DNA of 64,000 bases from Betaproteobacteria bacterium (GCA_016234705.1 JACRAS010000250.1:16536-80535); one strand, 5' to 3'; positions 48,780 to 56,695 are shown, counted from the stretch's first letter. The notes: generated by a model not told the origin, from the sequence alone. Numbers and translations are program-made.

Positions 48780-49508
48780 ATGCGCGACGAACGCCCGCTT
48801 AGCCATGTGTCGTTGCCGGTGCTCGCCCTGCTTGCGGCCGGCCTCGCCCTGCAGATCGTCCTGCACTCAGCCGCGCCGCAACCTCGTGCCACAGCGCCGG
48901 ACCTGATGCCGCCGCCCGCCACCTCGCTGCTGCGGCTTGCCAGCCTGGGCGAACCGATCGCGCTGGCCAAGATCCTGATGCTGCAACTGCAGGCTTTCGA
49001 CTACCAGTCGGGTAGCAAGGTACCTTACAAGAATCTGGATTACGCTCGCGTAGAGGCCTGGCTCTCGCGCATCCTCGAGCTCGACCCCGAAGGGCAATAT
49101 CCGCTCTTGGCAGCCAGCCGCCTGTACGCCGAGGTCCCGGATGAAGCCCGGCAGCGCAGCATGCTCGATTTCGTATACCGCGCGTTCCTGCGGGACCCCA
49201 ACCGGCGCTGGCCCTGGCTCGCGCACGCGACTTTTCTCGCCAAGCACCGGCTCAAGGACATGGATCTCGCGCTCAAGTACGCCGCCGCCCTGCATACATA
49301 CATCACGGCCGGGGACGTGCCGGCATGGGCAATGACCATGGAAATTTTTATCCGCGAAGACCTGAATGAACTGGAAACGGCGCGAGTGATGATAGGCGGC
49401 TTGCTCGCCGGCGGCAGGATTACCGATCCCGGCGAGTTGAAGTTCCTAGACGGCCGGCTGCGCGAAATCGAGGAACGGCTGAAACAAGGCGGGCCCAGGA
49501 AACGCTAA
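48780..49508 (+). CDS. Membrane-anchored TPR-like protein of the pilus locus
   Basis: A 242-residue protein with one N-terminal helix (VSLPVLALLAAGLALQIVLH) and helical repeats (YARVEAWLSRILELDPEGQY, MLDFVYRAFLRDPNRRWPWL) resembling TPRs. Function unknown. Originally translationally coupled to the ABC permease, it is now 780 bases away because a TA module was inserted; its start was preserved by the duplication. Upstream of the pilin gene. Confidence 0.7.
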   Translation: MRDERPLSHVSLPVLALLAAGLALQIVLHSAAPQPRATAPDLMPPPATSLLRLASLGEPIALAKILMLQLQAFDYQSGSKVPYKNLDYARVEAWLSRILELDPEGQYPLLAASRLYAEVPDEARQRSMLDFVYRAFLRDPNRRWPWLAHATFLAKHRLKDMDLALKYAAALHTYITAGDVPAWAMTMEIFIREDLNELETARVMIGGLLAGGRITDPGELKFLDGRLREIEERLKQGGPRKR

Positions 49509-49516
49509 GGCGGAAT

Positions 49517-49617
49517 GTCAGAATATCGACATATCTGACGGAATTCAGACGAATCCGGGGTTTGCCTTTCCCCAAAAGTGTGAAAAATATCACTTTAGGC
49601 CGGGCACGGATATTGCT
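49517..49617 (+). promoter_or_regulatory. Predicted sigma54 promoter and activator site of the pilin gene
   Basis: GGGCACGGATATTGCT (49602-49617) fits the -24/-12 consensus YTGGCACG-N4-TTGCW except for the first base; it predicts a start near 49628, 30 bases before the ATG. An imperfect dyad with GTCAGA/TCTGAC ends (49517-49539) and a third TCAGAC (49544-49549) lie 60-85 bases upstream, where an NtrC-type activator would bind. Confidence 0.75.
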
Positions 49618-49657
49618 CGTAATCCCGAACCACTAATTTTCCCTTGGGGGAAACAAC

Positions 49658-50350
49658 ATGAAAACCAAGCAAACCGGCTTTACCCTGGTTGAGATTGCCA
49701 TCGTGCTGGTGATCATTGGCCTCCTCCTCGGAGGCATACTGAAGGGCCAGGAAATGATCACCCAGGCCAAGATCAAGAACGTGGTCAATGACTTTAACGG
49801 CATCACCGCGGCCATGAACTCCTACCAGGACCGCTACCGCGCCCTGCCCGGCGACGACCTGAATGCCGCGACCCGCTGGACCAGCCCCCTCGCGATCTCC
49901 GGCGACGGCAACGGCCAGTTATGTACGGGTGCGTGCGCTAGCCCCCCTGTCTCACCTAACTTGTACAACAATTCCGTGGCGACAACCGTTGCCGCGCCCG
50001 AGGTCAACCTGTTCTGGTGGCACTTGCGCTTAGCCGGTTTCGTTGGTGGCACCACCGCTGCAGGGGCCGGCTCCTCGGCAACAAACCCGAGTAACGCGGC
50101 AAACGGGATAATGGGCGTGCAGACGGGCGGCCCCGCCGGTTTCTTCACCTCCAACATGATCTGTTCAAGCAACCTGCCGGATAAGATAGGCATTGCAGTG
50201 GACGTACAGATGGATGACGGTACCGCCGCCAGCGGCCAGGTGCGCGCCAACCTCCAAACGGGGCCCAACCCCGTACTGCACGCGGTCGTCGCCGGCGATG
50301 CCTACGTGGAATCCGGCACCAACCAGTACGTGCTCTGCAAAAACCTGTAA
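49658..50350 (+). CDS. Type IV prepilin (major-pilin-like)
   Basis: A 230-residue prepilin with a short 8-residue leader: MKTKQTG|FTLVEIAIVLVI, Gly-Phe cleavage site and Glu5, followed by the N-terminal alpha-1 helix. The globular domain has a C-terminal disulfide pair candidate (MICSSNLPDK and YVLCKN). A near-sigma54 promoter precedes it, and a terminator follows, so it is expressed as a single gene. A truncated relative lies 280 bases downstream. Confidence 0.9.
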   Translation: MKTKQTGFTLVEIAIVLVIIGLLLGGILKGQEMITQAKIKNVVNDFNGITAAMNSYQDRYRALPGDDLNAATRWTSPLAISGDGNGQLCTGACASPPVSPNLYNNSVATTVAAPEVNLFWWHLRLAGFVGGTTAAGAGSSATNPSNAANGIMGVQTGGPAGFFTSNMICSSNLPDKIGIAVDVQMDDGTAASGQVRANLQTGPNPVLHAVVAGDAYVESGTNQYVLCKNL

Positions 50351-50370
50351 GCCGAAGCGGTTTTCAGCCC

Positions 50371-50400
50371 AAGCCCGCCCTCACGAGGGCGGGCTTTTTA
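50371..50400 (+). terminator. Pilin gene terminator
   Basis: AGCCCGCCC (50372-50380) pairs with GGGCGGGCT (50387-50395) around a TCACGA loop, followed by TTTTATTT. It starts 21 bases after the pilin stop. Its right arm is the first part of the kefB-tail repeat. Confidence 0.92.
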
Positions 50401-50532
50401 TTTCGTCCCCTGCAGCAAGCGGATTTCCGCCGCGGCAAGGCTGTCCGGTTCGCCCAGCACCACCACCACGTCGCCGGCTTCGAAGCGCGTTTCCGGCGCG
50501 GGCTCGCCGACGCGGCTGCCGCGCCGGCGCAC
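50381..50532 (-). repeat. kefB 3'-end copy A
   Basis: From TCACGAGG to about 50532 this segment is nearly identical (a handful of mismatches in about 150 bases) to 54625-54775, the 3' end of kefB plus its downstream flank. Read on the minus strand it encodes RRRGSRVGEPAPETRFEAG and ends in AAEIRLLQGTK, the last about 42 residues of KefB. It is a displaced fragment, not a gene. Confidence 0.92.
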
Positions 50533-50593
50533 AATGAGAGATGAGCACCACGGCATCTCGCGCTTTTGCGCAGTTGACCAAAAACCGATAGTT

Positions 50594-50626
50594 ATCTCAT
50601 TGCATTCGTGAGCGTAAAGTTGCCAT
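50594..50626 (-). repeat. Copy of the 3' end of the YjjJ/HipA gene
   Basis: A 33-base segment matching 52991-53023 with 3 mismatches. In the intact gene those bases encode the last codons MAALLSRTQ and stop; here they read MATLRSRMQ and stop. It sits exactly at the upstream edge of the truncated pilin copy. Confidence 0.75.
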
Positions 50627-50968
50627 TTGTTCTGGTGGCATTTGCGCTTGGCGGGCTTTGTCGGCGGCGCCACCACCGGACAGGCTGCCGGTCAACAACC
50701 GGCCAACGCGGCGAATGGCATCATGGGCGTCGAGACCGGTGTCACGGCTACCAGCGGCTTGGGATTTACCTCAGCCATCATTTGTTCGAGCAACCTGCCA
50801 GACAAAATCGCCATTGCGGTCGATACCCAGATGGACGATGGGAGCTCCAACACAGGCCAAGTGCGCGGACAATTGCAAACTGCCCCCAACCCCGATACAG
50901 CAGCAACCGGCGCGACTTCGTACGGTGAAACGGGCACCAACCAGTACCTGCTCTGCAAGAACATGTAA
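50627..50968 (+). pseudogene. 5'-truncated pilin copy (silent-cassette-like)
   Basis: About 113 codons aligned with the C-terminal half of the upstream pilin: both have FWWHLRLAGFVGG, NAANGIMGV, ICSSNLPDKI, QMDDG and TNQY-LCKN, while the stretches between differ strongly. The leader, cleavage site and alpha-1 helix are absent, and the match begins abruptly at the base after the HipA-tail repeat. The frame is open to its TAA and a terminator follows. Confidence 0.85.
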
Positions 50969-50986
50969 GCAATCGCTTTATGCTTG

Positions 50987-51013
50987 AAAAAGCCCGCCTC
51001 GGCGGGCTTTTTC
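50987..51013 (+). terminator. Terminator after the truncated pilin copy
   Basis: AGCCCGCC (50991-50998) pairs with GGCGGGCT (51001-51008) and is followed by TTTTTC. It closely resembles the terminator of the intact pilin gene, so the duplication included the downstream signal. Confidence 0.85.
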
Positions 51014-51097
51014 GTTTCTGCTACTTTAGGATCTGCTGGCGCCACCGATAACGATTGGCCGGTAACAGCTCATGATCCGCCGCAGGAGGCCAGTACC

Positions 51098-51939
51098 GTG
51101 TCCGGCGTGCCAGCCGTAAAGCCAAAGAGTACCCAAGCTGACGCGGTGAGCCTGCTGCTCGCCGGCGCTTTGTGTTTGCTGCCATTCCTCCTGCCTTACC
51201 GCGAGCCGCCCATTCTGAGTTTCCATGCAGAATGGCTCGCGGCAGCGCTCGGCGTCGCCGCGATGCTCGCCGGACTGCGCGGGCGCAAGGGCGCGTTTGC
51301 TGCGGTGCCGGTGCCGGCGCGGTGGTTGATTGCTTTCGCGCTGTTTCTCGCCGCGCGAACGCTGGTCGGCGCACCGGTCTATCCGCAACTGCCCCTGATG
51401 GCCGCGCTCTACGTAGTGTATGGAGCGCTGCTCGTCTGGCTTGGCGAGGTCTGGACGTCACCTCACAACCTGCCGCTGCAACTTCTGGCCGAGACCGGCG
51501 CGCTGGGCGCGATTCTCGCGCTTAGCGGCCTGGGCTCCTGGTGCTGGCGGGCGGGGCTGCGCTATTTCACCGCGCCGGAGCCGGCGATGTGGTGGATCAT
51601 CGCCGCCGCCGGAATAGAGTTGATTCATTCGATGTTCGAGTTCCCGCTGTGGAACGCGCATTTCCTCGGTGTAACCGCGCTGGTGATGGGCTTGGGAACC
51701 TCGCCCGGCGCGCGCGCTACTTTCCGTCCAACGCCGTCATCGTGCGCAGAGCCGCGTTTCTTGCCCTGGACGGTCACGCGGCCGCGGCGCGCAGCCTGCT
51801 CGCGCACGCCATGCAGTCATTCCCGCATCGGTGCAAGGCGACGCTGCTGATCCTGGGGCAGGCACCGCCTTCCGAACGGATCACCATGGAGCCGTTGCTG
51901 AATCTGGCGAAGGACGCGCGCAAAGCCGACTGCAGCTGA
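51098..51939 (+). pseudogene. PglL/TfpO-type O-oligosaccharyltransferase, degraded
   Basis: A GTG start behind AGGAGG (51083-51088) begins a membrane protein (VSLLLAGALCLLPFLLPYRE) related to PglL pilin glycosyltransferases. After YVVYGALLVWLGE the sequence jumps to SPHNLPLQLLAETGALGA, the part that normally lies far downstream in the Wzy_C domain, so a large in-frame deletion removed the centre. A frameshift near 51690-51720 moves the end (RYFPSNAVIVRRAAFLALDG...DARKADCS) into another frame. Intact proteins have 500-600 residues; this one is not functional. Confidence 0.75.
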
Positions 51940-51969
51940 ATTCCAATTGCCAGCGGATTGACGGCAGAT

Positions 51970-52096
51970 TCAGCCTCGGAGCAAGCGTATCTCCGCAGCC
52001 TCCAAGGCCTCCGGCTCGCCCAGCACCACCACATAGCCCGACTCGAAGCGTGTCTCCGGCGCAGCCGAATTCAGATCGGCCAACGTCGGCCTCACA
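51970..52096 (-). pseudogene. Diverged kefB 3'-end copy C
   Basis: The minus strand encodes RPTLADLNSAAPETRFESGY and ends in VVVLGEPEALEAAEIRLLRG plus TGA. It parallels the KefB end RTLAELDL...APETRFEAGD with about 17 residues deleted, and is clearly more diverged than copy A. It lies convergent to the broken glycosyltransferase. Confidence 0.8.
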
Positions 52097-52102
52097 CAAC
52101 AA

Positions 52103-52140
52103 TTGACAATCTCGCACCGTTAAGATATCTTTAAGATATC
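52103..52140 (+). promoter_or_regulatory. Promoter and operator of the PemK-like TA module
   Basis: TTGACA (52103-52108), a 17-base spacer and TATCTT (52126-52131). A perfect 8-bp inverted repeat GATATCTTTAAGATATC (52124-52140) covers the -10 box and predicted start, a probable autorepression site. Confidence 0.75.
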
Positions 52141-52161
52141 CAATGTGAATGAGAGATCATC

Positions 52162-52449
52162 ATGAGCGCTCGCAGCCAGAACAATCAGATCGCTTTTCGC
52201 TACCGCGCCGTCGACAGCGCAACCGGCGTAAGCCGCGAGACCGCAAAGCGCTTGGCCGCGCAACTGGGCGTCGATGAAACCCAGGCTATCCATCGGGCGT
52301 TGCATGAACTCGCCGTCAGGGTCTTGCCGCAGTATGAACAGGATGATGGCCCCTTGACGGCAGCCCAGGTGCGGCAGATCAAAAACCGTGTCCCGCAAAG
52401 CACCAAGCGCTCGGTCCGCTCAAGCCTAATCGAAACGGAATCGGCGTAG
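52162..52449 (+). CDS. Antitoxin partner of the PemK/MazF-like toxin
   Basis: A 95-residue protein with a helical segment TAKRLAAQLGVDETQAIHRA followed by an acidic tail; it probably carries an RHH-like DNA-binding domain. No close family recognised. It ends immediately before the toxin ATG and is preceded by a palindromic operator, the standard TA arrangement. Confidence 0.72.
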   Translation: MSARSQNNQIAFRYRAVDSATGVSRETAKRLAAQLGVDETQAIHRALHELAVRVLPQYEQDDGPLTAAQVRQIKNRVPQSTKRSVRSSLIETESA

Positions 52450-52857
52450 ATGACCGATTGGTGGGCCGAGCCCACCGCAGGTGACATCGTATGGTGTCAT
52501 TTTCCGGATAACATCAGTCCGCGCCCGAAACCCCGGCCTGCGCTGATTCTTGCGGTGTTCGACGACGACGCGCCGCGGTTCGAGGTGCGCGTCGTCTATG
52601 GAACGAGCCAGCGCACCACAACGCTGCATCGCGGCGAGTTCTCCATCCTCCGCGACCGCAATGCCGCGGCTTTCGCCGCGGCGGGCCTCAGCTACGACAC
52701 CAAGTTCGATCTGAAACAGAGCGTCGATCTGCCCTATACGGCCGAATGGTTCTCCGTCCCGCCGGCGGCGCCGCACGGACAGACGCCGAAGCTCGGAGTC
52801 TTGCACCCGTCCCTGGTTCGCGCGCTGCAAGCCGCGTTCCGCGCCGCTGCCGAATGA
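52450..52857 (+). CDS. PemK/MazF-family toxin
   Basis: A 135-residue SH3-like-barrel endoribonuclease candidate: AGDIVWCHFPDNISPRPKPR and PALILAVFDDD match the N-terminal strands of PemK/MazF (G-D-I-V-W...P-R-P-x-L-I), and YGTSQ the middle strand. It follows the antitoxin directly (stop TAG then ATG). Confidence 0.78.
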   Translation: MTDWWAEPTAGDIVWCHFPDNISPRPKPRPALILAVFDDDAPRFEVRVVYGTSQRTTTLHRGEFSILRDRNAAAFAAAGLSYDTKFDLKQSVDLPYTAEWFSVPPAAPHGQTPKLGVLHPSLVRALQAAFRAAAE

Positions 52858-52993
52858 CAAGACGGCTCAAAACCCAGAGCAATTCTTGACCCGATGCGCC
52901 GGGGCCACCAGGTCAAGCGCCTGGCTGCGGTATGACGATTCGAATACAAAGAATGTCGGGGAGTCGGGCAGACTGAAACGTGCGTAGAAGATC

Positions 52994-54361
52994 TCATTGC
53001 GTTCGTGAGAGTAAAGCTGCCATATTTCGCCCGTTATCGTCGCAGACTCGGCGAAAGTCAGCGCTGATTCGGGTGTCCTCGGCGCAGAGGTTCCAAAAAT
53101 AAACCGCAGCTTCGGCTGCCTGTGTCCATATCGGAACTTCGGCTGGCAATGGCAGGTCAGGTGAAAATTCCCTGTTCGGCAGTTCTCCACCGCGCATCGG
53201 CGCATACGCCATTGGCAGCATGTCGTATGCGGGAGCGAGCGCCAGGCCCGGACGGAACGCAAGATTGGCGTCATGCATATCGGTATTTCCGATGAGCTTC
53301 CCAAACCACCAAATCAGCGCGCCCGTGTCTGTTTCGGAGAGCCAGCCTGCCGCTTGAAGCATGCGCACCGTCTTTGGCCAATTGCCGCCCGCGGTGCCAG
53401 TCAAGGCGGCGTTGAGGCTGCCGAGGGTGCAAACGGGTGAGCGACCGAAATCGCCGTGGCGGTCGAAGCGCACGACCTGTAGAAATGTTCTCCCGCCATA
53501 CTGATAAATAGCGGAATCGGCAGACGGCACTTGCAGTTTCCGAGGCATGGTCAACGAAGCAAGATGCTCGCAAACCAGCAGGTCCGACCATCGGCGTACC
53601 GCAGGGGATTCATCCGCTCCGGAGAATTTGACGATGACATCGACTTTTTTTCCATTGAGGCGACGGCTTGCCGTGAACTTGGGAAATTCGCCGCCGGCGG
53701 ATGAGCCGGCGTCGCCATGCCTCATAGCATATTCGGCTGATTGAAGGTAGCTTGCTTCAACTGCAGATTCCGCAAGGAAGCGGCCTTCGCCAGTTCGGCG
53801 ATAATCGAGAAAACGACGATAGGCCATTTCCCCGAGGATCAGGTCACCTGGCTGGTCATATCCTGTCGTCGCCAAGACATGGACAACATCGTCATCCGGC
53901 CAGTCGTCAGGGTTATCCGACACCCCCAGGTCGAGGGCGCGGGCGTGGGCGAAGTTCCGCCCGAGAAATCCCTGGGGACGCATGTCGGCCAGGGCGTAGG
54001 GCAAACCCTCAAACCAGCCGTCAGACATGCCCCTGTCAAGCGGCCAGGGAAAAGTTTCCTGGAACGACAGCAGGCAGCCTTCGGGATAAGTTAGCGATAA
54101 TTGCCCGATTTCGCGTCCCTGCCCGTGTTCATCGATGCGATAGAGCGGAATGGGTGCGGCGTTCCCTCGAAGCGGCCGGCGCAGGGCATACCGGGTACGA
54201 CGTGATTCTCCGCCGATAATCACTGCGTCCCCAAGTGTCTTCAGCGCGCGCGTCAGCGTGGCTCGGTTAATGCCGTTGAGTCGCGCGCACAGTTCCGTGC
54301 TTCCCGCTCGAGGGTGCTGCCGAAGTATCCGGGTCAGGTGATCGGTTCTTAGCTTGGTCAC
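52994..54361 (-). CDS. yjjJ: YjjJ-type HipA-family serine/threonine kinase toxin
   Basis: A 455-residue protein resembling E. coli YjjJ. An N-terminal winged-helix region (residues 5-60; RLNGINRATLTRALKTLGDA) takes the place of a separate HipB. The kinase part has SSAGGEFPKF (P-loop like), VDVIVKF with the ATP lysine, and the catalytic loop NTDMHDANLAF plus the metal-binding YDMLP. In studied HipA proteins the kinase phosphorylates tRNA synthetases; the YjjJ target is less certain. No antitoxin gene adjoins it. GTG start. Confidence 0.88.
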   Translation of the reverse strand: MTKLRTDHLTRILRQHPRAGSTELCARLNGINRATLTRALKTLGDAVIIGGESRRTRYALRRPLRGNAAPIPLYRIDEHGQGREIGQLSLTYPEGCLLSFQETFPWPLDRGMSDGWFEGLPYALADMRPQGFLGRNFAHARALDLGVSDNPDDWPDDDVVHVLATTGYDQPGDLILGEMAYRRFLDYRRTGEGRFLAESAVEASYLQSAEYAMRHGDAGSSAGGEFPKFTASRRLNGKKVDVIVKFSGADESPAVRRWSDLLVCEHLASLTMPRKLQVPSADSAIYQYGGRTFLQVVRFDRHGDFGRSPVCTLGSLNAALTGTAGGNWPKTVRMLQAAGWLSETDTGALIWWFGKLIGNTDMHDANLAFRPGLALAPAYDMLPMAYAPMRGGELPNREFSPDLPLPAEVPIWTQAAEAAVYFWNLCAEDTRISADFRRVCDDNGRNMAALLSRTQ

Positions 54362-54375
54362 GGTAATCTAATATA

Positions 54376-54425
54376 ATGCAACAAAATATGCAACGAAATA
54401 TACAAGTAAACATACATATAGTCAA
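54376..54425 (-). promoter_or_regulatory. Predicted yjjJ promoter with direct repeats
   Basis: On the minus strand TTGACT (54420-54425), 17 bases and TATATT (54397-54402). Two GTTGCAT repeats spaced 12 bases (54388-54394 and 54376-54382) lie just downstream, between the predicted start and the GTG, possible sites for the protein's own N-terminal HTH. The surrounding 100 bases are strikingly AT-rich. Confidence 0.55.
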
Positions 54426-54639
54426 TTTGTTATATATCAATACAATATAAAAACGCAACACACTTTGTATGACGGAAGGCGCGAATAAAAAATGCTAAAT
54501 TTCCATTTGGATCCGCCGCGTAAGACCCGTGTGGGAAAAAATCTTCGGCAAGAAAAAGGTCTGCTTTCCCTCGCGGGGCGCGGGTCTCGATCAAATCTTC
54601 AACACGTTAACTTAAGGCATAGTCACGAGGATGGGCTTT
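54426..54639. other. Gap between yjjJ and kefB
   Basis: AT-rich to about 54490, then GC-rich. I see no gene. From about 54625 the sequence is the downstream flank of kefB that is shared with 50381 onward (TCACGAGG, GGGCTTTTTATTTCG), including the right arm of a lost terminator. Confidence 0.4.
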
Positions 54640-56622
54640 TTATTTCGTCCCCTGCAGCAAGCGGATTTCCGCCGCGGCAAGGCTGTCCGGTTCGCCCAGC
54701 ACCACCACCACGTCGCCGGCCTCGAAGCGCGTTTCCGGCGCCGGCTCGCCGACGCGAATGCCGCGCCGCCGCACCCTGGTCACTCCGGCGCCCAGCGCAG
54801 CCAGGTCCAGTTCGGCCAGGGTCCGGCCCACCGCATAGGCGCCTCGAGTCAGCGTGACTGAATGCAGGCGCGACTGCCGGTGCTCGGCCGCATCCGCCGC
54901 CGCGTCGCCCGCGCCATGGAAAAAGCCGCGCAGCAGGCTGTAGCGGCTATTGCGCACCTCGCGCACGCGATGCACCACGCGCGCAAGCGGCACGCCCATC
55001 AGCACCAGCGCATGGCTTGCAAGCATCAGGCTGGATTCGAAGGCATCCGGCACCACCTCGGCCGCTCCGGCCGCGTGCAACCGCTCCATATCCGCATCGT
55101 CCAGTGTGCGCACAATCACCGGCAGCGCTGGGTTGATCGCATGGGCGTGATGCAGGATTTTGATCGCCGCCGGCGTATCCGCGAAGGAGATCACCAGCGC
55201 GCTCGCCCTGGTCAGGCCCGCAGCAACCAAGGTTTCGCGCCGCGTGCCATCGCCATACACCACGCTCTCGCCCGCCGCGGCGGCCTCGCGCACCCGATCC
55301 GGGTCGAGGTCGAGCGCGACGTAGCCTATGCTTTCCTGCTCGAGAAAGCGCGCCAGGTTCTGACCGGTGCGGCCGTAGCCGCACAGCACGACGTGCTTCG
55401 CGGCCGCCATGCCGGAGACGGCGATCTGGTGCAGCTCGAGCGAGCGCAGCATCCACTCCGAGGCGACGAAGCGCAGCACCAGCTTGTCGCTGTAGTGGAT
55501 CAGGAAAGGCGCGCTCAGCATCGACAAGAGCATCGCCGCCAGGATGGGTTGCAGCAGGGCGTCGTCCACAAGACCCACGCCGCCGGCCTGCGCCAGCAGC
55601 ACGAAGCCGAATTCGCCCGCCTGCGCCAGTGCCAGCGCGGTGCGCAGGGCATTGCCCTGAGTGGCCCCGAACAGGCGCGACAGCACGGCGATCAGGGCGA
55701 ACTTGAACAACACCGGCACCGCGAACAACAACAGTACCAGCGCGAACCTGTCGACCACCACGGTGACATCCAACTGCATGCCGATAGTGACGAAAAACAG
55801 ACCCAGCAGCAAATCGCGGAACGGCTTGATGTCCTCTTCCACTTGGTGCCGGTATTCGGTTTCGGAGATCAGCATTCCCGCCAGAAACGCGCCCAGAGCA
55901 AGCGACAAGCCGGCAAGCTCAGTGGCCCAGGCGAGGCCGAGGGTGATGAGCAGCACATTCAGCACGAACAATTCGTGCGAGCGCCGCCGCGCCACGATAT
56001 GGAACCAGCCGCGCATTAGCTTTTGACCGGCGAACAGGATCAGCAACAGCACGACCGCGGCCTTGGCCAGCGCCAGCGCCAGCACCGGGGCAAGGTGCTC
56101 CGCCGGCTGCGCCAGGGCCGGGATCAGGATCAAGAGCGGCACCACCGCCAGGTCCTGAAACAGCAGAACGCCGATGATCTCGCGCCCGTGCGCGGATTCG
56201 AGCTGCATGCGCTCGGCCAGGAGCTTGCTCACGATCGCGGTCGAGGACATGGCGAGCGCCCCGCCCAGGGCGAAGCCCAGTTGCCAGGGAAACCCCAACA
56301 ACCAAGCGCCCAGGGTCGGCGCGAATACGGTGAGCAGCACCTGCACCATCCCCACGCCGAACACCACGCGGCGCATGTTGAGTAGCTTGGACAGGCTGAA
56401 TTCCAGGCCGATGGAGAACATCAGGAACACCACGCCGAACTCGGCCAGATAGGCATAGCCGGATTCCTTGCTCGCTGGGATCCAGTGCAGGGCATGTGGC
56501 CCGATCGCCACGCCGACCAGGAGGTAACCGAGCATCGGCGGCAGATGCAGGCTGCGCGCCAGCACCACCACCAGCACGGCACTCGCGAGCAGCACCAACA
56601 CCAGTTCAAGGGGATTCGTCAT
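54640..56622 (-). CDS. KefB/CPA2-type monovalent cation:proton antiporter
   Basis: A 660-residue protein. Residues 1-390 form a 12-13-helix Na+/H+ exchanger domain (ARSLHLPPMLGYLLVGVAIG, EFGVVFLMFSIGLEFSL, DLAVVPLLILIPAL). A TrkA-N Rossmann domain follows (HVVLCGYGRTGQNLARFLEQ), then TrkA-C to the end (ETRFEAGDVVVVLGEPDSLA), the part copied elsewhere in the window. It probably exports K+ or Na+ for protons. ATG 56622 (MTNPLELVL) fits; an upstream frame is extra. Divergent from kdsD by 50-70 bases. Confidence 0.93.
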   Translation of the reverse strand: MTNPLELVLVLLASAVLVVVLARSLHLPPMLGYLLVGVAIGPHALHWIPASKESGYAYLAEFGVVFLMFSIGLEFSLSKLLNMRRVVFGVGMVQVLLTVFAPTLGAWLLGFPWQLGFALGGALAMSSTAIVSKLLAERMQLESAHGREIIGVLLFQDLAVVPLLILIPALAQPAEHLAPVLALALAKAAVVLLLILFAGQKLMRGWFHIVARRRSHELFVLNVLLITLGLAWATELAGLSLALGAFLAGMLISETEYRHQVEEDIKPFRDLLLGLFFVTIGMQLDVTVVVDRFALVLLLFAVPVLFKFALIAVLSRLFGATQGNALRTALALAQAGEFGFVLLAQAGGVGLVDDALLQPILAAMLLSMLSAPFLIHYSDKLVLRFVASEWMLRSLELHQIAVSGMAAAKHVVLCGYGRTGQNLARFLEQESIGYVALDLDPDRVREAAAAGESVVYGDGTRRETLVAAGLTRASALVISFADTPAAIKILHHAHAINPALPVIVRTLDDADMERLHAAGAAEVVPDAFESSLMLASHALVLMGVPLARVVHRVREVRNSRYSLLRGFFHGAGDAAADAAEHRQSRLHSVTLTRGAYAVGRTLAELDLAALGAGVTRVRRRGIRVGEPAPETRFEAGDVVVVLGEPDSLAAAEIRLLQGTK

Positions 56623-56695
56623 CGGATGTCGGCCGTCGGAAGGGAGCGAGTGGGGTTCTGATATACTTTGACCCATGATACCTGCAGCATCCCGC

